The notes under the pieces were generated by a model. That model was given only the letters and a program-made list of their open reading frames with translations. It did no database searches and was not told the DNA's origin. DNA of 64,000 nt from Paenibacillus tyrphae (lineage in GTDB: Bacteria > Bacillota > Bacilli > Paenibacillales > NBRC-103111), in assembly GCF_027925525.1 (NCBI RefSeq), contig NZ_BSDJ01000025.1:1-64000 (forward strand), read 5' to 3'. This document shows positions 33,054-42,081 of the stretch, one piece after another. Made by a program: the position numbers and the translations under genes. Position 1 is the stretch's first letter, and each line of letters begins with the position of its first letter.

Positions 33054-34252
33054 CAGGCATCGCCTCCGATATAGCGTCGTTTGCGCAGCACGTCCGGATA
33101 CGCCAGCCGCTCGCCCATCCGGTCGCCGGCCAGCTTCAGCGCTTCCAGATGGTCTCCCACGATCATGGAAGCCACCGGATTGCCGCGGCCTCTGTTCAGC
33201 TCGCGCCGCTTGTTGCCCCGGATGACGTTCACCTGGCCCGCATTGCCGACCCGGAGCTTCAAGAGCAAGGCAAGCGCCTGCGCTTTCGGCGGGACCGACA
33301 GCAGTTCAAGGCCCAGCGTCTCTACCGCGTGCCGCGACAAAGCATGCGGCACGGCCGTGAGCGAGCTGGCCTTCAGATCCGGCCGATCCAGCGCTCTGTT
33401 TAAAAATTGCTTCATGATCGTGACGGTATCCTGCCGGCCGAACGCCCCCAGATACGGATAAATGTTGTTGAGCGCCACGTCGAGTCCTTGTTCGATGCCA
33501 TGGATAAAAGGCACGAGCTGCTCCGCCGGAATCGGCATATCCCCGTCCGTGAAAAGCAGAATGTCGGCCCGGGCCAGCTTGGCGCCGACCGATCTTCCTA
33601 CGTCGTGTCCGAGCGCCTGCGGGTAAGACAGCACAATCGCACGCGAAGCCGCTCTGGCTTGCCGGAATGTCTCGTCGCTCGAGCCGTTGACGATGACATA
33701 TGTTTCATCCGTCAGCCGGGTCGCCTCCTTCAGCACGGCGGCGATCGTGCGCTCCTCGTTCTTGGCCGTCACGATAACGGCCACCGAACGCTCCGTCGGA
33801 AGCGGCACCCAGTTCGGCGCCGGCCGGCCCATGCCTGCGAAGAAGCCGCGGACATAGCCGGCTGCCGCTGCGTGATAGCGGGCCCATGGATAACCGGCCA
33901 AGCCCCGTCCCTTCACCCGCGCCGTCCAGCGGCGGTTCAGCAGCCGGCGCAGCTCGCTCTCGCCCTCCGGCGGCTGAGACGGAGCGTCCACGCGGCCAAG
34001 CTGCAGGCCGAGCCGATAGGCGGCCCCGCCGTGAGGCCTGGACGCCGCCCGTCTCCTGGGCGGAAACAGCCGCGGGCGGGAGGCGGCACGCTTCCGGGCG
34101 CGCTTCACCGCCGCTGCAGGCTTCTTCCGCGCAGGCGCAGCCGATACGGCCGCCCTGCCGTCTTCTGCCGGCGGCGGCTTGCGGACAAAGCGGCCCCGAA
34201 CCGCCGGTTTCTCAAACAACATCGCCTGTTGCTGCCTCATCGATCCATTCAC
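33053..34252 (-). CDS. GT2 glycosyltransferase with Arg/Ala/Pro-rich N-terminal tail
   Basis: In this 399-residue protein about 125 residues of low-complexity basic sequence (RKKPAAAVKRARKRAASRPR and similar) precede a GT-A domain with VAVIVTAKNEERTIAAVL, YVIVNGSSDETFRQ and LLFTDGDMPIPAEQL (the D-G-D metal site). The catalytic part is similar to the next gene (34249-35052). The basic tail resembles that of the Arg-rich protein at 38045 and may anchor the enzyme to an acidic surface such as the forespore coat or to a partner (inference). It overlaps its neighbours at both ends. Confidence 0.8.
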   Translation of the reverse strand: MNGSMRQQQAMLFEKPAVRGRFVRKPPPAEDGRAAVSAAPARKKPAAAVKRARKRAASRPRLFPPRRRAASRPHGGAAYRLGLQLGRVDAPSQPPEGESELRRLLNRRWTARVKGRGLAGYPWARYHAAAAGYVRGFFAGMGRPAPNWVPLPTERSVAVIVTAKNEERTIAAVLKEATRLTDETYVIVNGSSDETFRQARAASRAIVLSYPQALGHDVGRSVGAKLARADILLFTDGDMPIPAEQLVPFIHGIEQGLDVALNNIYPYLGAFGRQDTVTIMKQFLNRALDRPDLKASSLTAVPHALSRHAVETLGLELLSVPPKAQALALLLKLRVGNAGQVNVIRGNKRRELNRGRGNPVASMIVGDHLEALKLAGDRMGERLAYPDVLRKRRYIGGDA

Positions 34253-35052
34253 CTCGCCATGTCGCGGTTTCGCATCAAATCGGTATGGCCCCCTCGCTCG
34301 CCCGCCGTCGCGGCCAGCCAGCGAATCGCCTCCAAATGGTCTCCTACGATCAATTGACCGACCGTATCGGTGCCGTGCTTTGTCCAGCGCCGTTTGCGCC
34401 GCGGATTCAAGCGTCCGACCGGCACAAGATGGACCGGCCGCACGACAAGTCCCTTCTGCACGGCCATTGCGTGCGCCTTGGGGGGAACCGCAAGCGCCTC
34501 CGCTCCGATCGCTGCAAGCGCTCTGCGGCTGATCGCATGGGGAATGGTCGTCATCGAGGTCCCCTGTAGATCGGTCCGGCCGAGCGCCGCGTTCAGCGCG
34601 TACTTCGCCAGCACGACCGGATGGACGCTTCGTGTCCGGATCGGTCCCAGATAACGGTTCAGAGCCACATCCACCCCGCTGTGCACCGCATGAACGAACC
34701 GCCTTAGATCACGCGCGGAAATCACCATATCGCCGTCGAGGAACAGCAGGATTTCCCCGTTCGCGAGGCCGGCTCCGATGCCGCGTCCGACGTCGTGGCC
34801 AAGCGGCTCCGCGAAGCTGACGGTCCTTGCACCCATCGCTTCGGCGATTTGCTTCGAGCCGTCCGTTGAGCCGTTGGCCACAACGATGATTTCCAGCTTC
34901 CCCGCACCGATCTTCTTCACTTCCCGGAGTATGGAAGGCAGCTTTTTCCGCTCGTTGATGACCGGAATAATGACCGAAACGTTCGCCGTCCGCACCGCAG
35001 CCGCCCCCAAGGCGCCGCCTCTCCGATTACGAGACTTGCGAATATGCCGCAT
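34249..35052 (-). CDS. GT2 glycosyltransferase
   Basis: A 267-residue GT-A enzyme with VSVIIPVINERKKLPSILR, IIVVANGSTDGSKQIAEAMG, ILLFLDGDMVISARDL (DGD) and LGHDVGRGIGAGLANGE. The C-terminal part (VPPKAHAMAVQKGL, MIVGDHLEA-like) is shared with the preceding GT2, so the two are paralogues. It starts with a short basic head (MRHIRKSRNRRGG). ATG at 35052 has GGAGGGAG upstream; the longer frame to 35256 runs through the RmlD-like gene. Confidence 0.82.
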   Translation of the reverse strand: MRHIRKSRNRRGGALGAAAVRTANVSVIIPVINERKKLPSILREVKKIGAGKLEIIVVANGSTDGSKQIAEAMGARTVSFAEPLGHDVGRGIGAGLANGEILLFLDGDMVISARDLRRFVHAVHSGVDVALNRYLGPIRTRSVHPVVLAKYALNAALGRTDLQGTSMTTIPHAISRRALAAIGAEALAVPPKAHAMAVQKGLVVRPVHLVPVGRLNPRRKRRWTKHGTDTVGQLIVGDHLEAIRWLAATAGERGGHTDLMRNRDMAR

Positions 35053-35119
35053 AGCTCTCCCTCCTCTCCATGAAACGATTCCTCCATGCTCCAGCCAAAG
35101 AAAAATCGCCGTCTTCCCG

Positions 35120-35983
35120 TTACGGGCCCGTTTCCATCCATTCGCGCAGTTCTTCAAGCATGCGGTCGTAGCCGGGAACGGCAAAATCAAGCTCGGGGCG
35201 GGTCGAGCGCAGCGTACGGTCCAACGCGACGGTATCGTCGGGCCGGATGCAGACATCGCGTTTATCGAAGATCCGCTTCATTCGCTCCAGCAGCTCGTAT
35301 TTGCTGACGCTCTCCGCCGCGGTCAAATGAACGATGCCGCTTAACCGGTCTCCCCGCTCCGCCGCATAATGGATAAATCTCGCCAGTTCCAGCGTCGTCA
35401 CCCCGTTCCACGGCACGCGGACAAATCCCCGAATCTCCCCCCGCTGCCTCAGGAACCAAGGAAGCAGACCGCTTCCTTCCTCCTGCAGCTCCGGTCCGAT
35501 CAACGACGTACGGATCGTCAGATGGGGGGGCCGCACCACTTCGCCAAGCGCTTTCGTTCTCGCATACGTCGTCGTCCCGTCGGGCACGTGGCGCTCTTCG
35601 TAGCGGCCGCGATTTCCCAGAAATACGCTGTCCGTGCTGATCTGGATGAGCCGGGCGCGCAGCCGGTCGGCAAGCTCCGCCAACTGATGCGGCAGCAGGC
35701 CGTTAATTCGCACGGCTTCAAGCTCCCTTTGCCGGGCCGCATCATACATGATCCCGAGGGCGTTGACGATCAGATCGGGACGCACCGCCTCCACCAGCTT
35801 ATCGACCATCACGCTATCCGACGCGTCCAGGTAAAGACCCGCTCCCGGGAGCGGCCAAGACCGCCCGCAGTCTGTTTTTCCGTGTTCCGTCGTATAGAAC
35901 ACTTCGTACGAAGTGCAAGCCGCCAAATACCGCAGCAGCATATGTCCCGTCATCCCATCGCCGCCGATCACGAGCACCTTCAT
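35120..35983 (-). CDS. RmlD-like NAD(P)-dependent sugar reductase
   Basis: A 287-residue extended SDR with MKVLVIGGDGMTGHMLLRYL, VNALGIMYDAARQRELEAVR, LIQISTDSVFLGNRG and YARTKALGEV (YxxxK). It resembles dTDP-4-dehydrorhamnose reductase and 4-keto reductases but differs clearly from the RmlD at 41188, so it may make an alternative 6-deoxy sugar such as a fucose/talose isomer (speculative). The start at 35983 is set by homology; no strong ribosome site precedes it. Confidence 0.75.
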   Translation of the reverse strand: MKVLVIGGDGMTGHMLLRYLAACTSYEVFYTTEHGKTDCGRSWPLPGAGLYLDASDSVMVDKLVEAVRPDLIVNALGIMYDAARQRELEAVRINGLLPHQLAELADRLRARLIQISTDSVFLGNRGRYEERHVPDGTTTYARTKALGEVVRPPHLTIRTSLIGPELQEEGSGLLPWFLRQRGEIRGFVRVPWNGVTTLELARFIHYAAERGDRLSGIVHLTAAESVSKYELLERMKRIFDKRDVCIRPDDTVALDRTLRSTRPELDFAVPGYDRMLEELREWMETGP

Positions 35984-36128
35984 CGGCTCGCCCTCTCCGT
36001 ACGGCCACCTTTCCTCATCGCAGTACCTCACCACCTTTTTCCGCCTCCCCGATTGCAATCCCTGCTTCGCCAAGCCTTCGGCCAACCGAAGCCGGCCGTC
36101 CCGGGCGGGCCCGGGTGCGTATTCGGCG

Positions 36129-37838
36129 CTAAAGCCTCCTGCTGCGAGCCGGGTTATGACGTATGGCCCGGCCCGCTTGCTTCGTTCCAAGATACCGGCG
36201 GCGCTTGCGCTTGGGGCTCTGTCTGCGGTTCCCGCCGAGCGGCAGGACGCTCAGTTCAGTGCTCGGCAGTTGCACGACACGAGTCAGATCGAGGCCCCGC
36301 TGCCGTAGTGCCGCTTGCGATACGACCGGCAGTCTCCGGCCGCCGGTCAACAAATACACGAGCCGTCCCTCGCCCCTAGCCAGCATGACGGAAGGACGAT
36401 TCGGAGGCGACGGAGGATCGTGCCGCAGAACGCGCCCCGTCGGGAAACGATGCAGCACCGCATCCGGCACCACGCGGATATCCTCCACCCGATAGCGGTA
36501 AAAGCGGAACGCCTCTGCGGAAGCAAACGGCCGCTTCCTGCCTTTATCCAGCAAAAACACGGCCGGGCTCCACTTTCCTTTGTAGACGGCATTGGGCCGG
36601 AGCACAGGCAGCGAGCTCGACTTCCGCCTGCGCCGAAGCTCCAGGGCACGCTTGCGGACGCTCGCCATCAGCATCGCAAGCCGTTCCCGGTACGCCTCCT
36701 CCCCATACGCCGCTTCGGCAGAACGCCGGCTCGCTTCCGCCCTTGCATCAAGCTGCGCTCCGGCCTCTAAGCACTTCAGCACGCGGTCCGTCAAAGCCTC
36801 AACGTCTCCTTGCGGCGCCAGCAGCTCGGAGCCGCCGGTTACCGTCAGCATCTCTTCCAAGCCGCCGCTCCGGTAAGCGATGACGTTTTTTCCGAGCAGC
36901 CATCCGTCGAGCGCCGTCATGCTGAAGCTTTCTGCAGACAAGCTTGGCACAACGATCAGATCCATCGCGGCCAGCACTTGCTCGCGGTGCGGTTCGAGTT
37001 CCACGTAATGAAACCGGCTCTCGTACCCCGATTCTTCGATCATGCGGCGGCAAATGCGGTAGTGCGCTTCGTCGCAGACGCTGCCGGCCACCAGGAAGCG
37101 AACGTCCGGATGCACGGCCGCCACCTGCACGGCCATAGCGGCGAACCACGAGAGTCCCATTTCGGGCTTCAATCGGGGTGCGGCAAAGCCAACGATCCGA
37201 TGCTTCTCGTTGACGGGCAGGGCCGATCGGAGGTTGTGGCGATAGACGGGGTGAAGATCCGGGTTTAGTTCCTCGCGCCTTCGGGTCGGAGGGAGAAGGA
37301 AAATTTTGCTCTTGGACGCTTTTGTTCGCAGCGGCTCAAGCGAGGCGTCCGACACGCCGGCAATCCAGTCGGCGTAACGCTCGATCTGCTCTCCGGTATG
37401 CGGCGCCCAAGCCGGGTCGGTCACCGTTTCGGTCAATAGCCAGAGCACCGGAATGCGGAGCATCTTGGCCGCTGACGCAGGAAGCACGGGATGGGGACCG
37501 CCGACAAGCACGATATCCGGCTGCCGCATATGCAGCAGATTGACAAGGGGCCCGAACGCCGGATGTCGCCGGATGTCGGCGTCCGGCGATTCTTCATGCT
37601 CCGCAGAAGGCACCGGGTGCACGATGACCGGCAAGCCGGCTTGGATCGCTAGGACGCCGGGTTCGTCGGCCACCAGCAGGCACTCGGCCTGCTCTTTCAG
37701 CTCCCGGATCAGCGTCAGCATATATTTTTCCATGCCCGTCAACGCCCGCCGGCCGCTGTTGGGAACGAAAAGCATGATACGGAGCGGAGCCGGAGAACGC
37801 TCTGCCCGCAGTCCGCCGCTGTCCTGTTCCACCTGCAT
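36129..37838 (-). CDS. GT4 glycosyltransferase with Arg-rich C-terminal module
   Basis: In this 569-residue protein a GT-B fold occupies residues 20-400 (IMLFVPNSGRRALTGMEKYM, VGFAAPRLKPEMGLSWFAAM, VVPSLSAESFSMTALDGWLL with the E-x7-E-like region). About 165 residues follow, rich in Arg/Pro, with a repeated short motif of the type aromatic-LLDKGRKRPF and YLLTGGRRLPV. Such xLLxxGxRRPV repeats occur in bacterial surface proteins; attached to a transferase they may target it to the spore surface. A 206-base gap separates it from the Arg-rich gene upstream, the only real gap in the cluster. Confidence 0.8.
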   Translation of the reverse strand: MQVEQDSGGLRAERSPAPLRIMLFVPNSGRRALTGMEKYMLTLIRELKEQAECLLVADEPGVLAIQAGLPVIVHPVPSAEHEESPDADIRRHPAFGPLVNLLHMRQPDIVLVGGPHPVLPASAAKMLRIPVLWLLTETVTDPAWAPHTGEQIERYADWIAGVSDASLEPLRTKASKSKIFLLPPTRRREELNPDLHPVYRHNLRSALPVNEKHRIVGFAAPRLKPEMGLSWFAAMAVQVAAVHPDVRFLVAGSVCDEAHYRICRRMIEESGYESRFHYVELEPHREQVLAAMDLIVVPSLSAESFSMTALDGWLLGKNVIAYRSGGLEEMLTVTGGSELLAPQGDVEALTDRVLKCLEAGAQLDARAEASRRSAEAAYGEEAYRERLAMLMASVRKRALELRRRRKSSSLPVLRPNAVYKGKWSPAVFLLDKGRKRPFASAEAFRFYRYRVEDIRVVPDAVLHRFPTGRVLRHDPPSPPNRPSVMLARGEGRLVYLLTGGRRLPVVSQAALRQRGLDLTRVVQLPSTELSVLPLGGNRRQSPKRKRRRYLGTKQAGRAIRHNPARSRRL

Positions 37839-38044
37839 CCCCTCCGCCTCGGTTTTGTTTTCAAGTCTTTATAATATATTAGGGAAATAACCAGTCCGGC
37901 ACGACACTTACCCATTCTGCCGCCTAAAGAGCGGCTCCATGCCCGTCCCCGCCCCGGGAGGGCTTGTCCGGTTTCGCAGGAACGGAACGCCGGGACATTC
38001 CCCCTTAAGAAATCCCCGGCATGTCAGCCCCTTCGGTTATCCGC

Positions 38045-38314
38045 TCAGCCTTGCGGCGCTCCGCCGTCTTGGAGCCCTCTGGCGAAGCCGAGCGCAAAGC
38101 CTTCGTTGTACGCTTTGTTGAATGCATCGTTATAAATCTGCTGGTAGCTGCGCCGCCTTGGCCTTGCGATCCGCCGCCGGCGCCGCCGTCCTGTCCTCAG
38201 CGTGCGGCGCCTGACTCGCCGCCGGCTGCGGAGCGGCCGAATGCTGCGTTTCCTCCTCCGGACCCGGCGCAGCCTGGTTCTACCCGCCCGCTTGCGCGCA
38301 GTGCGTTTGGCCAT
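38045..38314 (-). CDS. Arg-rich small spore-surface protein with G-F-x-x-G tail
   Basis: An 89-residue protein. Residues 1-55 are almost all Arg/Lys with Thr, Ile and Pro (AKRTARKRAGRTRLRRVRRR), then YQQIYNDAFNKAYNEGFALG and FARGLQDGG. The tail motif AYNEGFxxGFxxG recurs in altered form in the N-termini of the two CgeB-like neighbours (GWEKGFQVGTNGGYHYG; GHEQGYRYG). AAGGAGG lies 7 bases before the ATG. Comparable very basic proteins occur in spore coats and DNA-packaging proteins; a coat scaffold is the more likely role here given the context. Confidence 0.65.
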   Translation of the reverse strand: MAKRTARKRAGRTRLRRVRRRKRSIRPLRSRRRVRRRTLRTGRRRRRRIARPRRRSYQQIYNDAFNKAYNEGFALGFARGLQDGGAPQG

Positions 38315-38420
38315 CCTCCGTCCTCCTTCCATCCGCTTATGTCTCTATACCATATGCGGATGTTGGCGGAAACGGACGAATCAAAAACGCCTATTTCGCG
38401 GTAGACGTCAAGTTACCGCA

Positions 38421-39584
38421 TCAGCCGGTGGCGCCTTCGAACAGAATGCGCATCATCTGCGCCATCCGGTGGGGATACGTGTGCTCCAGCATGGTGCGGC
38501 GCAGCGCATTAAGCGCGATAAACCGCCGCTCTTCTTCATGGTGCAGGTAATAATCGATTTTGTGCATCAGCTCGCTTGGCGAAGCATAGGTGACGATCTC
38601 CTGTCCCGGCGTATAGAAACGGGTAATATCGTTGCGGACATCGCTGAGCAGCAGCGTCCCGCAGCCTGCAATCTCGAACGTGCGCGGATTCGGCGATACG
38701 GCTCCAACCTGTTGGCTGTTGAAGTTATAGCTCGGATCGTCCGTTGCCCGGTGCAGATTGATGACGATTTTCGTCCCGTTGTAATGCGCGGCCGTTTCCT
38801 CCGGCCCCATCCAATTGTTCAGGGCGATCTTCGGCCTGAGCTTATGAAACTGGCGCAGCCGCTCCCACCAAATACCCGCGATGTACGTATTCCTCTTTGC
38901 CAGAAAAGGCGTCATCTGATTGAAAAAGGCAACCCGGTTCCAATACGCGGAGCCGATAAAGCTGATATCGTGCCGGAATTGGCTCGGAATCGGCTTCGGC
39001 CGGAAGATCGCCGGGTTCGAGCCAAAAGGCAGGTAGTGAACCTGCTTGCAGCCGAGCCGGCGGTAAAACTCCACGCAGGCAAGCTCCAGCGTAAATACGA
39101 CGTCGTAATGCGTAACGAGAGACGCCGTCAGATCGGTATAATACGGATCGTCCGTCAGCCAGATGGCCGTACGGATTCCTTCGTTCCGCAGCTCGTCAAT
39201 CCGTTCGCCGGGAATAATCAACCCTTCCAGCACGAGCACGATATCGGGCCGCATCTTGACGGCCGCGGTCTTCAAATCGTGGGTCGGCTGCAGGACAATC
39301 AGCTCTCGCACCAGCCCTTGAAGCGCAACGATTACCGCTTCGTCAAGCGGAGAATACGGGACGCCTTTGCCCGAGGTCACATACATGACCCGGACGTCCC
39401 AGCGGCCGACCGGATCGTTCGGCAGCAGCCGCATAACGGCCTCGCACCGGCCGTAATGATAGCCGCCGTTCGTACCGACTTGAAACCCCTTCTCCCAGCC
39501 GCGGTGCCAAGCTGTGCGGCGGCGGGCCCGCGGCACCCGCTTTACCACTCGCTTTACGCTGATACGCGCTGTTTTTTTGGACAT
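38421..39584 (-). CDS. CgeB-like spore maturation glycosyltransferase (copy 1)
   Basis: A 387-residue protein with a basic head (RVVKRVPRARRRTAWHRGW), then the CgeB-type core: WLTDDPYYTDLTASLVTHYD, VHYLPFGSNPAIFRP, DISFIGSAYWNRVAFFNQM, VINLHRATDD and FEIAGCGTLLLSDVRNDI. The core is the DUF3880/glycosyltransferase arrangement of CgeB, needed for the outermost glycan layer of B. subtilis spores. AAAGGAGG precedes the ATG. It is a paralogue of the next upstream gene. Confidence 0.85.
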   Translation of the reverse strand: MSKKTARISVKRVVKRVPRARRRTAWHRGWEKGFQVGTNGGYHYGRCEAVMRLLPNDPVGRWDVRVMYVTSGKGVPYSPLDEAVIVALQGLVRELIVLQPTHDLKTAAVKMRPDIVLVLEGLIIPGERIDELRNEGIRTAIWLTDDPYYTDLTASLVTHYDVVFTLELACVEFYRRLGCKQVHYLPFGSNPAIFRPKPIPSQFRHDISFIGSAYWNRVAFFNQMTPFLAKRNTYIAGIWWERLRQFHKLRPKIALNNWMGPEETAAHYNGTKIVINLHRATDDPSYNFNSQQVGAVSPNPRTFEIAGCGTLLLSDVRNDITRFYTPGQEIVTYASPSELMHKIDYYLHHEEERRFIALNALRRTMLEHTYPHRMAQMMRILFEGATG

Positions 39585-39630
39585 GCTTCCGCCTCCTTTC
39601 TTGTGCTTGGCCGCTTGATGCCTGCCGCCT

Positions 39631-40746
39631 TCAGTAACCGAGCAAGCCCAGCAGCTGGCCGATCCGCGTAACGAACGAATGCTCCTGCATCGTCCGCCGC
39701 AAGCCGTTCAATGCGATCGTCTGCCGCTCGGCATCATGCTTCAAATAATAATCCAGCTTATCGATCAGCTCTCCTGCCGATCGGTAGACGTCAAGCTCCA
39801 CGCCGGGCGTATAATAACGGGTCAGATCGTCGCGAATGTCGGTAAGCTGCATCGTTCCGCATGCGGCCATTTCATAGGTACGCGGGTTGATCGATTGGCC
39901 GGGGAGACCCCGGAGGTTGCGGTTATCGCTTCCGTGATGGCGGCAGCCGCGGTGCAGATTGATGACGATCTTGGCACCGTTGTAATAGCGTACCGTTTCG
40001 TCGATCGGAATCCATCCGGTGCGGATGCTCGGCTTGATCAGCCGGTACAGCCGCATTCTTTCCCACAGTCCTCCCCCAACGATCACCTTTTTGCCCGATA
40101 AGTACTTGGCGATTTGATCGAACAGCTCGACGCGGTTCCAGAACGCCATGCCGATAAAACAAATGTCGGCATGGTAACCGGGACCGACAGGAACGGGCCG
40201 GAACGTGTCGGTATCTACGGCCATCGGCACATACAGCACATGCGGGCAGCCGAGCGACAAATAGAACGGCACGCAGCTCTGCTCGTGCGTCGCCACTACA
40301 TCGTAATGCGGGGCGATCGCTGCGGTATCGTCCGTAAAGTAAGGATCGTCGGCGAACCAGATCACCGTACGAATGCCGAGCTCGCGAATCCGGTCCACCT
40401 GCTGCAGATGGTCGGCGGGGAACACGTGAAGCCCGTTCAGCACCAGCAGCAGATCGGGCTGGTGCTGCTCCGCCAGCGCGAGCATGGCTTCCGGCGTCCC
40501 GACGACGGCTTCCCGAACTGTCCGCTTCAAGGCAGCGATGACGCCGTTATCGATGGCCGGGAAGCCTTGCGGGATAAAGAGCACTTTCAGGTCATGCGAG
40601 ATCGGCGCGACTGGCGGTACTAACCTCCGGGCGGCCTCGCACCTTCCGTACCGATACCCTTGTTCGTGGCCGAGAATCCCTCCCGCCCGGCACCCCTGCT
40701 GCCGCGCGGCCGCTTTCCGGCGTGCGGGTTGTTGAGTCCGGCTCAT
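39631..40746 (-). CDS. CgeB-like spore maturation glycosyltransferase (copy 2)
   Basis: A 371-residue paralogue of 38421-39584: WFADDPYFTDDTAAIAPHYD, VLYVPMAVDTDTFRP, DICFIGMAFWNRVELFDQI, VINLHRGCRHH and YEMAACGTMQLTDIRDDL. It opens with a basic head and HEQGYRYGRCEAARRL, close to YHYGRCEAVMRL in copy 1. Start ATG at 40746 follows GGGAGGT by 7 bases; the GTG at 40755 overlaps that site. Confidence 0.85.
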   Translation of the reverse strand: MSRTQQPARRKAAARQQGCRAGGILGHEQGYRYGRCEAARRLVPPVAPISHDLKVLFIPQGFPAIDNGVIAALKRTVREAVVGTPEAMLALAEQHQPDLLLVLNGLHVFPADHLQQVDRIRELGIRTVIWFADDPYFTDDTAAIAPHYDVVATHEQSCVPFYLSLGCPHVLYVPMAVDTDTFRPVPVGPGYHADICFIGMAFWNRVELFDQIAKYLSGKKVIVGGGLWERMRLYRLIKPSIRTGWIPIDETVRYYNGAKIVINLHRGCRHHGSDNRNLRGLPGQSINPRTYEMAACGTMQLTDIRDDLTRYYTPGVELDVYRSAGELIDKLDYYLKHDAERQTIALNGLRRTMQEHSFVTRIGQLLGLLGY

Positions 40747-40766
40747 TGCGGTCACCTCCCTATCGA

Positions 40767-41231
40767 TTAACGGAATCGGGTCGTCCAGTCGAAGCCGATC
40801 GCAGGATCGTCGTAGGCGATGCGGTATTCGTCAGGCTGCCCCGGATCGTAAGCGAGATTGGTAAAATAAACGATCGTCGCCGGCTTAACGCCGAGTACCC
40901 GGTAACCATGAGCGACACCCCGCGGAATGAACAGCAGATACGGATGATCTTCGCCCATATAATGCACGGACGTTTGCCCATACGTCGGGGATTCGGCCCT
41001 CATATCATGGAGGACAACCTGCGCGTGCCCGCTCGGAAAAAACCAAATGTCGTCCTGCCGTTTATGATAATGAAATGCCTTGATAACGCCCGGGAACGAC
41101 ATGGAGAGCGACGCTTGACCGAACCGTCCGAACAAAGCGTCGTCCTCCCGCAAAATCTCCATAAAGAAGCCGCGGTCGTCGCTGTGCTTAACTAGCGGCT
41201 TCGTTTGCACTCCTTCGATCGTCGATGTCAT
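40767..41231 (-). CDS. rmlC: dTDP-4-dehydrorhamnose 3,5-epimerase-like protein (RmlC/SpsL)
   Basis: A 154-residue single-domain cupin-type epimerase: KHSDDRGFFMEILRED, VIKAFHYHKRQDDIWFFPSG and FIPRGVAHGYRVLG. The catalytic His of the family (x-x-H-x-H) and the D-x-R-G-x-F substrate loop are present. It is shorter than enteric RmlC (about 180) and matches the SpsL-type length. It overlaps the 3' end of rmlD by 44 bases and belongs to the rmlABDC operon. Confidence 0.88.
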   Translation of the reverse strand: MTSTIEGVQTKPLVKHSDDRGFFMEILREDDALFGRFGQASLSMSFPGVIKAFHYHKRQDDIWFFPSGHAQVVLHDMRAESPTYGQTSVHYMGEDHPYLLFIPRGVAHGYRVLGVKPATIVYFTNLAYDPGQPDEYRIAYDDPAIGFDWTTRFR

Positions 41232-42081
41232 CGGTCTTCCCCCAATCGTTGCACAAAAATGACTCCAGCGCCGTTTTCCAATCTCTCATTCTCGGCAATC
41301 CGGCGAGACGCAGCCCACGGTCCGAGAAAGCCGAATGCGCCGGCCGGGGCGCAGGCAGCGCATAATCGTCCGAGCGGGCGGGCCGGACCGCAATTCCGGT
41401 ATGCCCGGCCAACTCCAAGATCGTCTTGGCCAACGTCCATCTGGAGCAATACCCCCGGTTCGCCACATGATAGATGCCATAACGGTCCGTTTCCAGCAGC
41501 CGGCCGATGCATTCGGCCAAATCGTACGTATAGGTCGGTGAACCGAACTGATCGTCGACGACGGTCAGCTCCTGCTGCCGTTCCGCAAGCGCCAGCACCT
41601 TCGTGATAAAGTTGCTGCCATCCTTACCGTACAACCACGACGTCCGGACGATAAAATGGTGCGGGCATACGGCCTGCACGAACTGCTCGCCGAGCAGCTT
41701 CGATTTGCCGTAGACGCTGAGCGGATTCGTACGGTCCTGTTCTTCGTACGGCTCCCCCTTGGTACCGTCGAACACGTAATCGGTGCTGACATACACCATC
41801 TTGGCGCCAACCGTTTCTGCCGAGATGGCGATGTGGCCGGTACCGATCGTATTAATCCGGTACGTCTCTTCCAGCTCCGTCTCGGCTTGATCCACCTTCG
41901 TATAGGCCCCCGCATGCACAATGACCTCGGGCTTCGCCTCCGCGATGAGCCCGCGTACCGCCTTTTCGTCGGCGATGTCCAACTGCTGCCGGGTGAAGGC
42001 CGCACAGTCGTGCCGCCGCCCGAGCACCCGGACGAGATCCCGGCCCAACTGTCCCCCGGCGCCGGTAATAAGCACCTTCAT
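41188..42081 (-). CDS. rmlD: dTDP-4-dehydrorhamnose reductase
   Basis: A 297-residue extended SDR: MKVLITGAGGQLGRDLVRVL, HAGAYTKVDQAETELEETYR, YVSTDYVFDGTKGEPYEEQD, NPLSVYGKSKLLGE (YxxxK) and VRTSWLYGKDGSNFI. It performs the last step of dTDP-L-rhamnose synthesis. It overlaps rmlB by 4 bases and rmlC by 44. Confidence 0.93.
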   Translation of the reverse strand: MKVLITGAGGQLGRDLVRVLGRRHDCAAFTRQQLDIADEKAVRGLIAEAKPEVIVHAGAYTKVDQAETELEETYRINTIGTGHIAISAETVGAKMVYVSTDYVFDGTKGEPYEEQDRTNPLSVYGKSKLLGEQFVQAVCPHHFIVRTSWLYGKDGSNFITKVLALAERQQELTVVDDQFGSPTYTYDLAECIGRLLETDRYGIYHVANRGYCSRWTLAKTILELAGHTGIAVRPARSDDYALPAPRPAHSAFSDRGLRLAGLPRMRDWKTALESFLCNDWGKTDDIDDRRSANEAAS

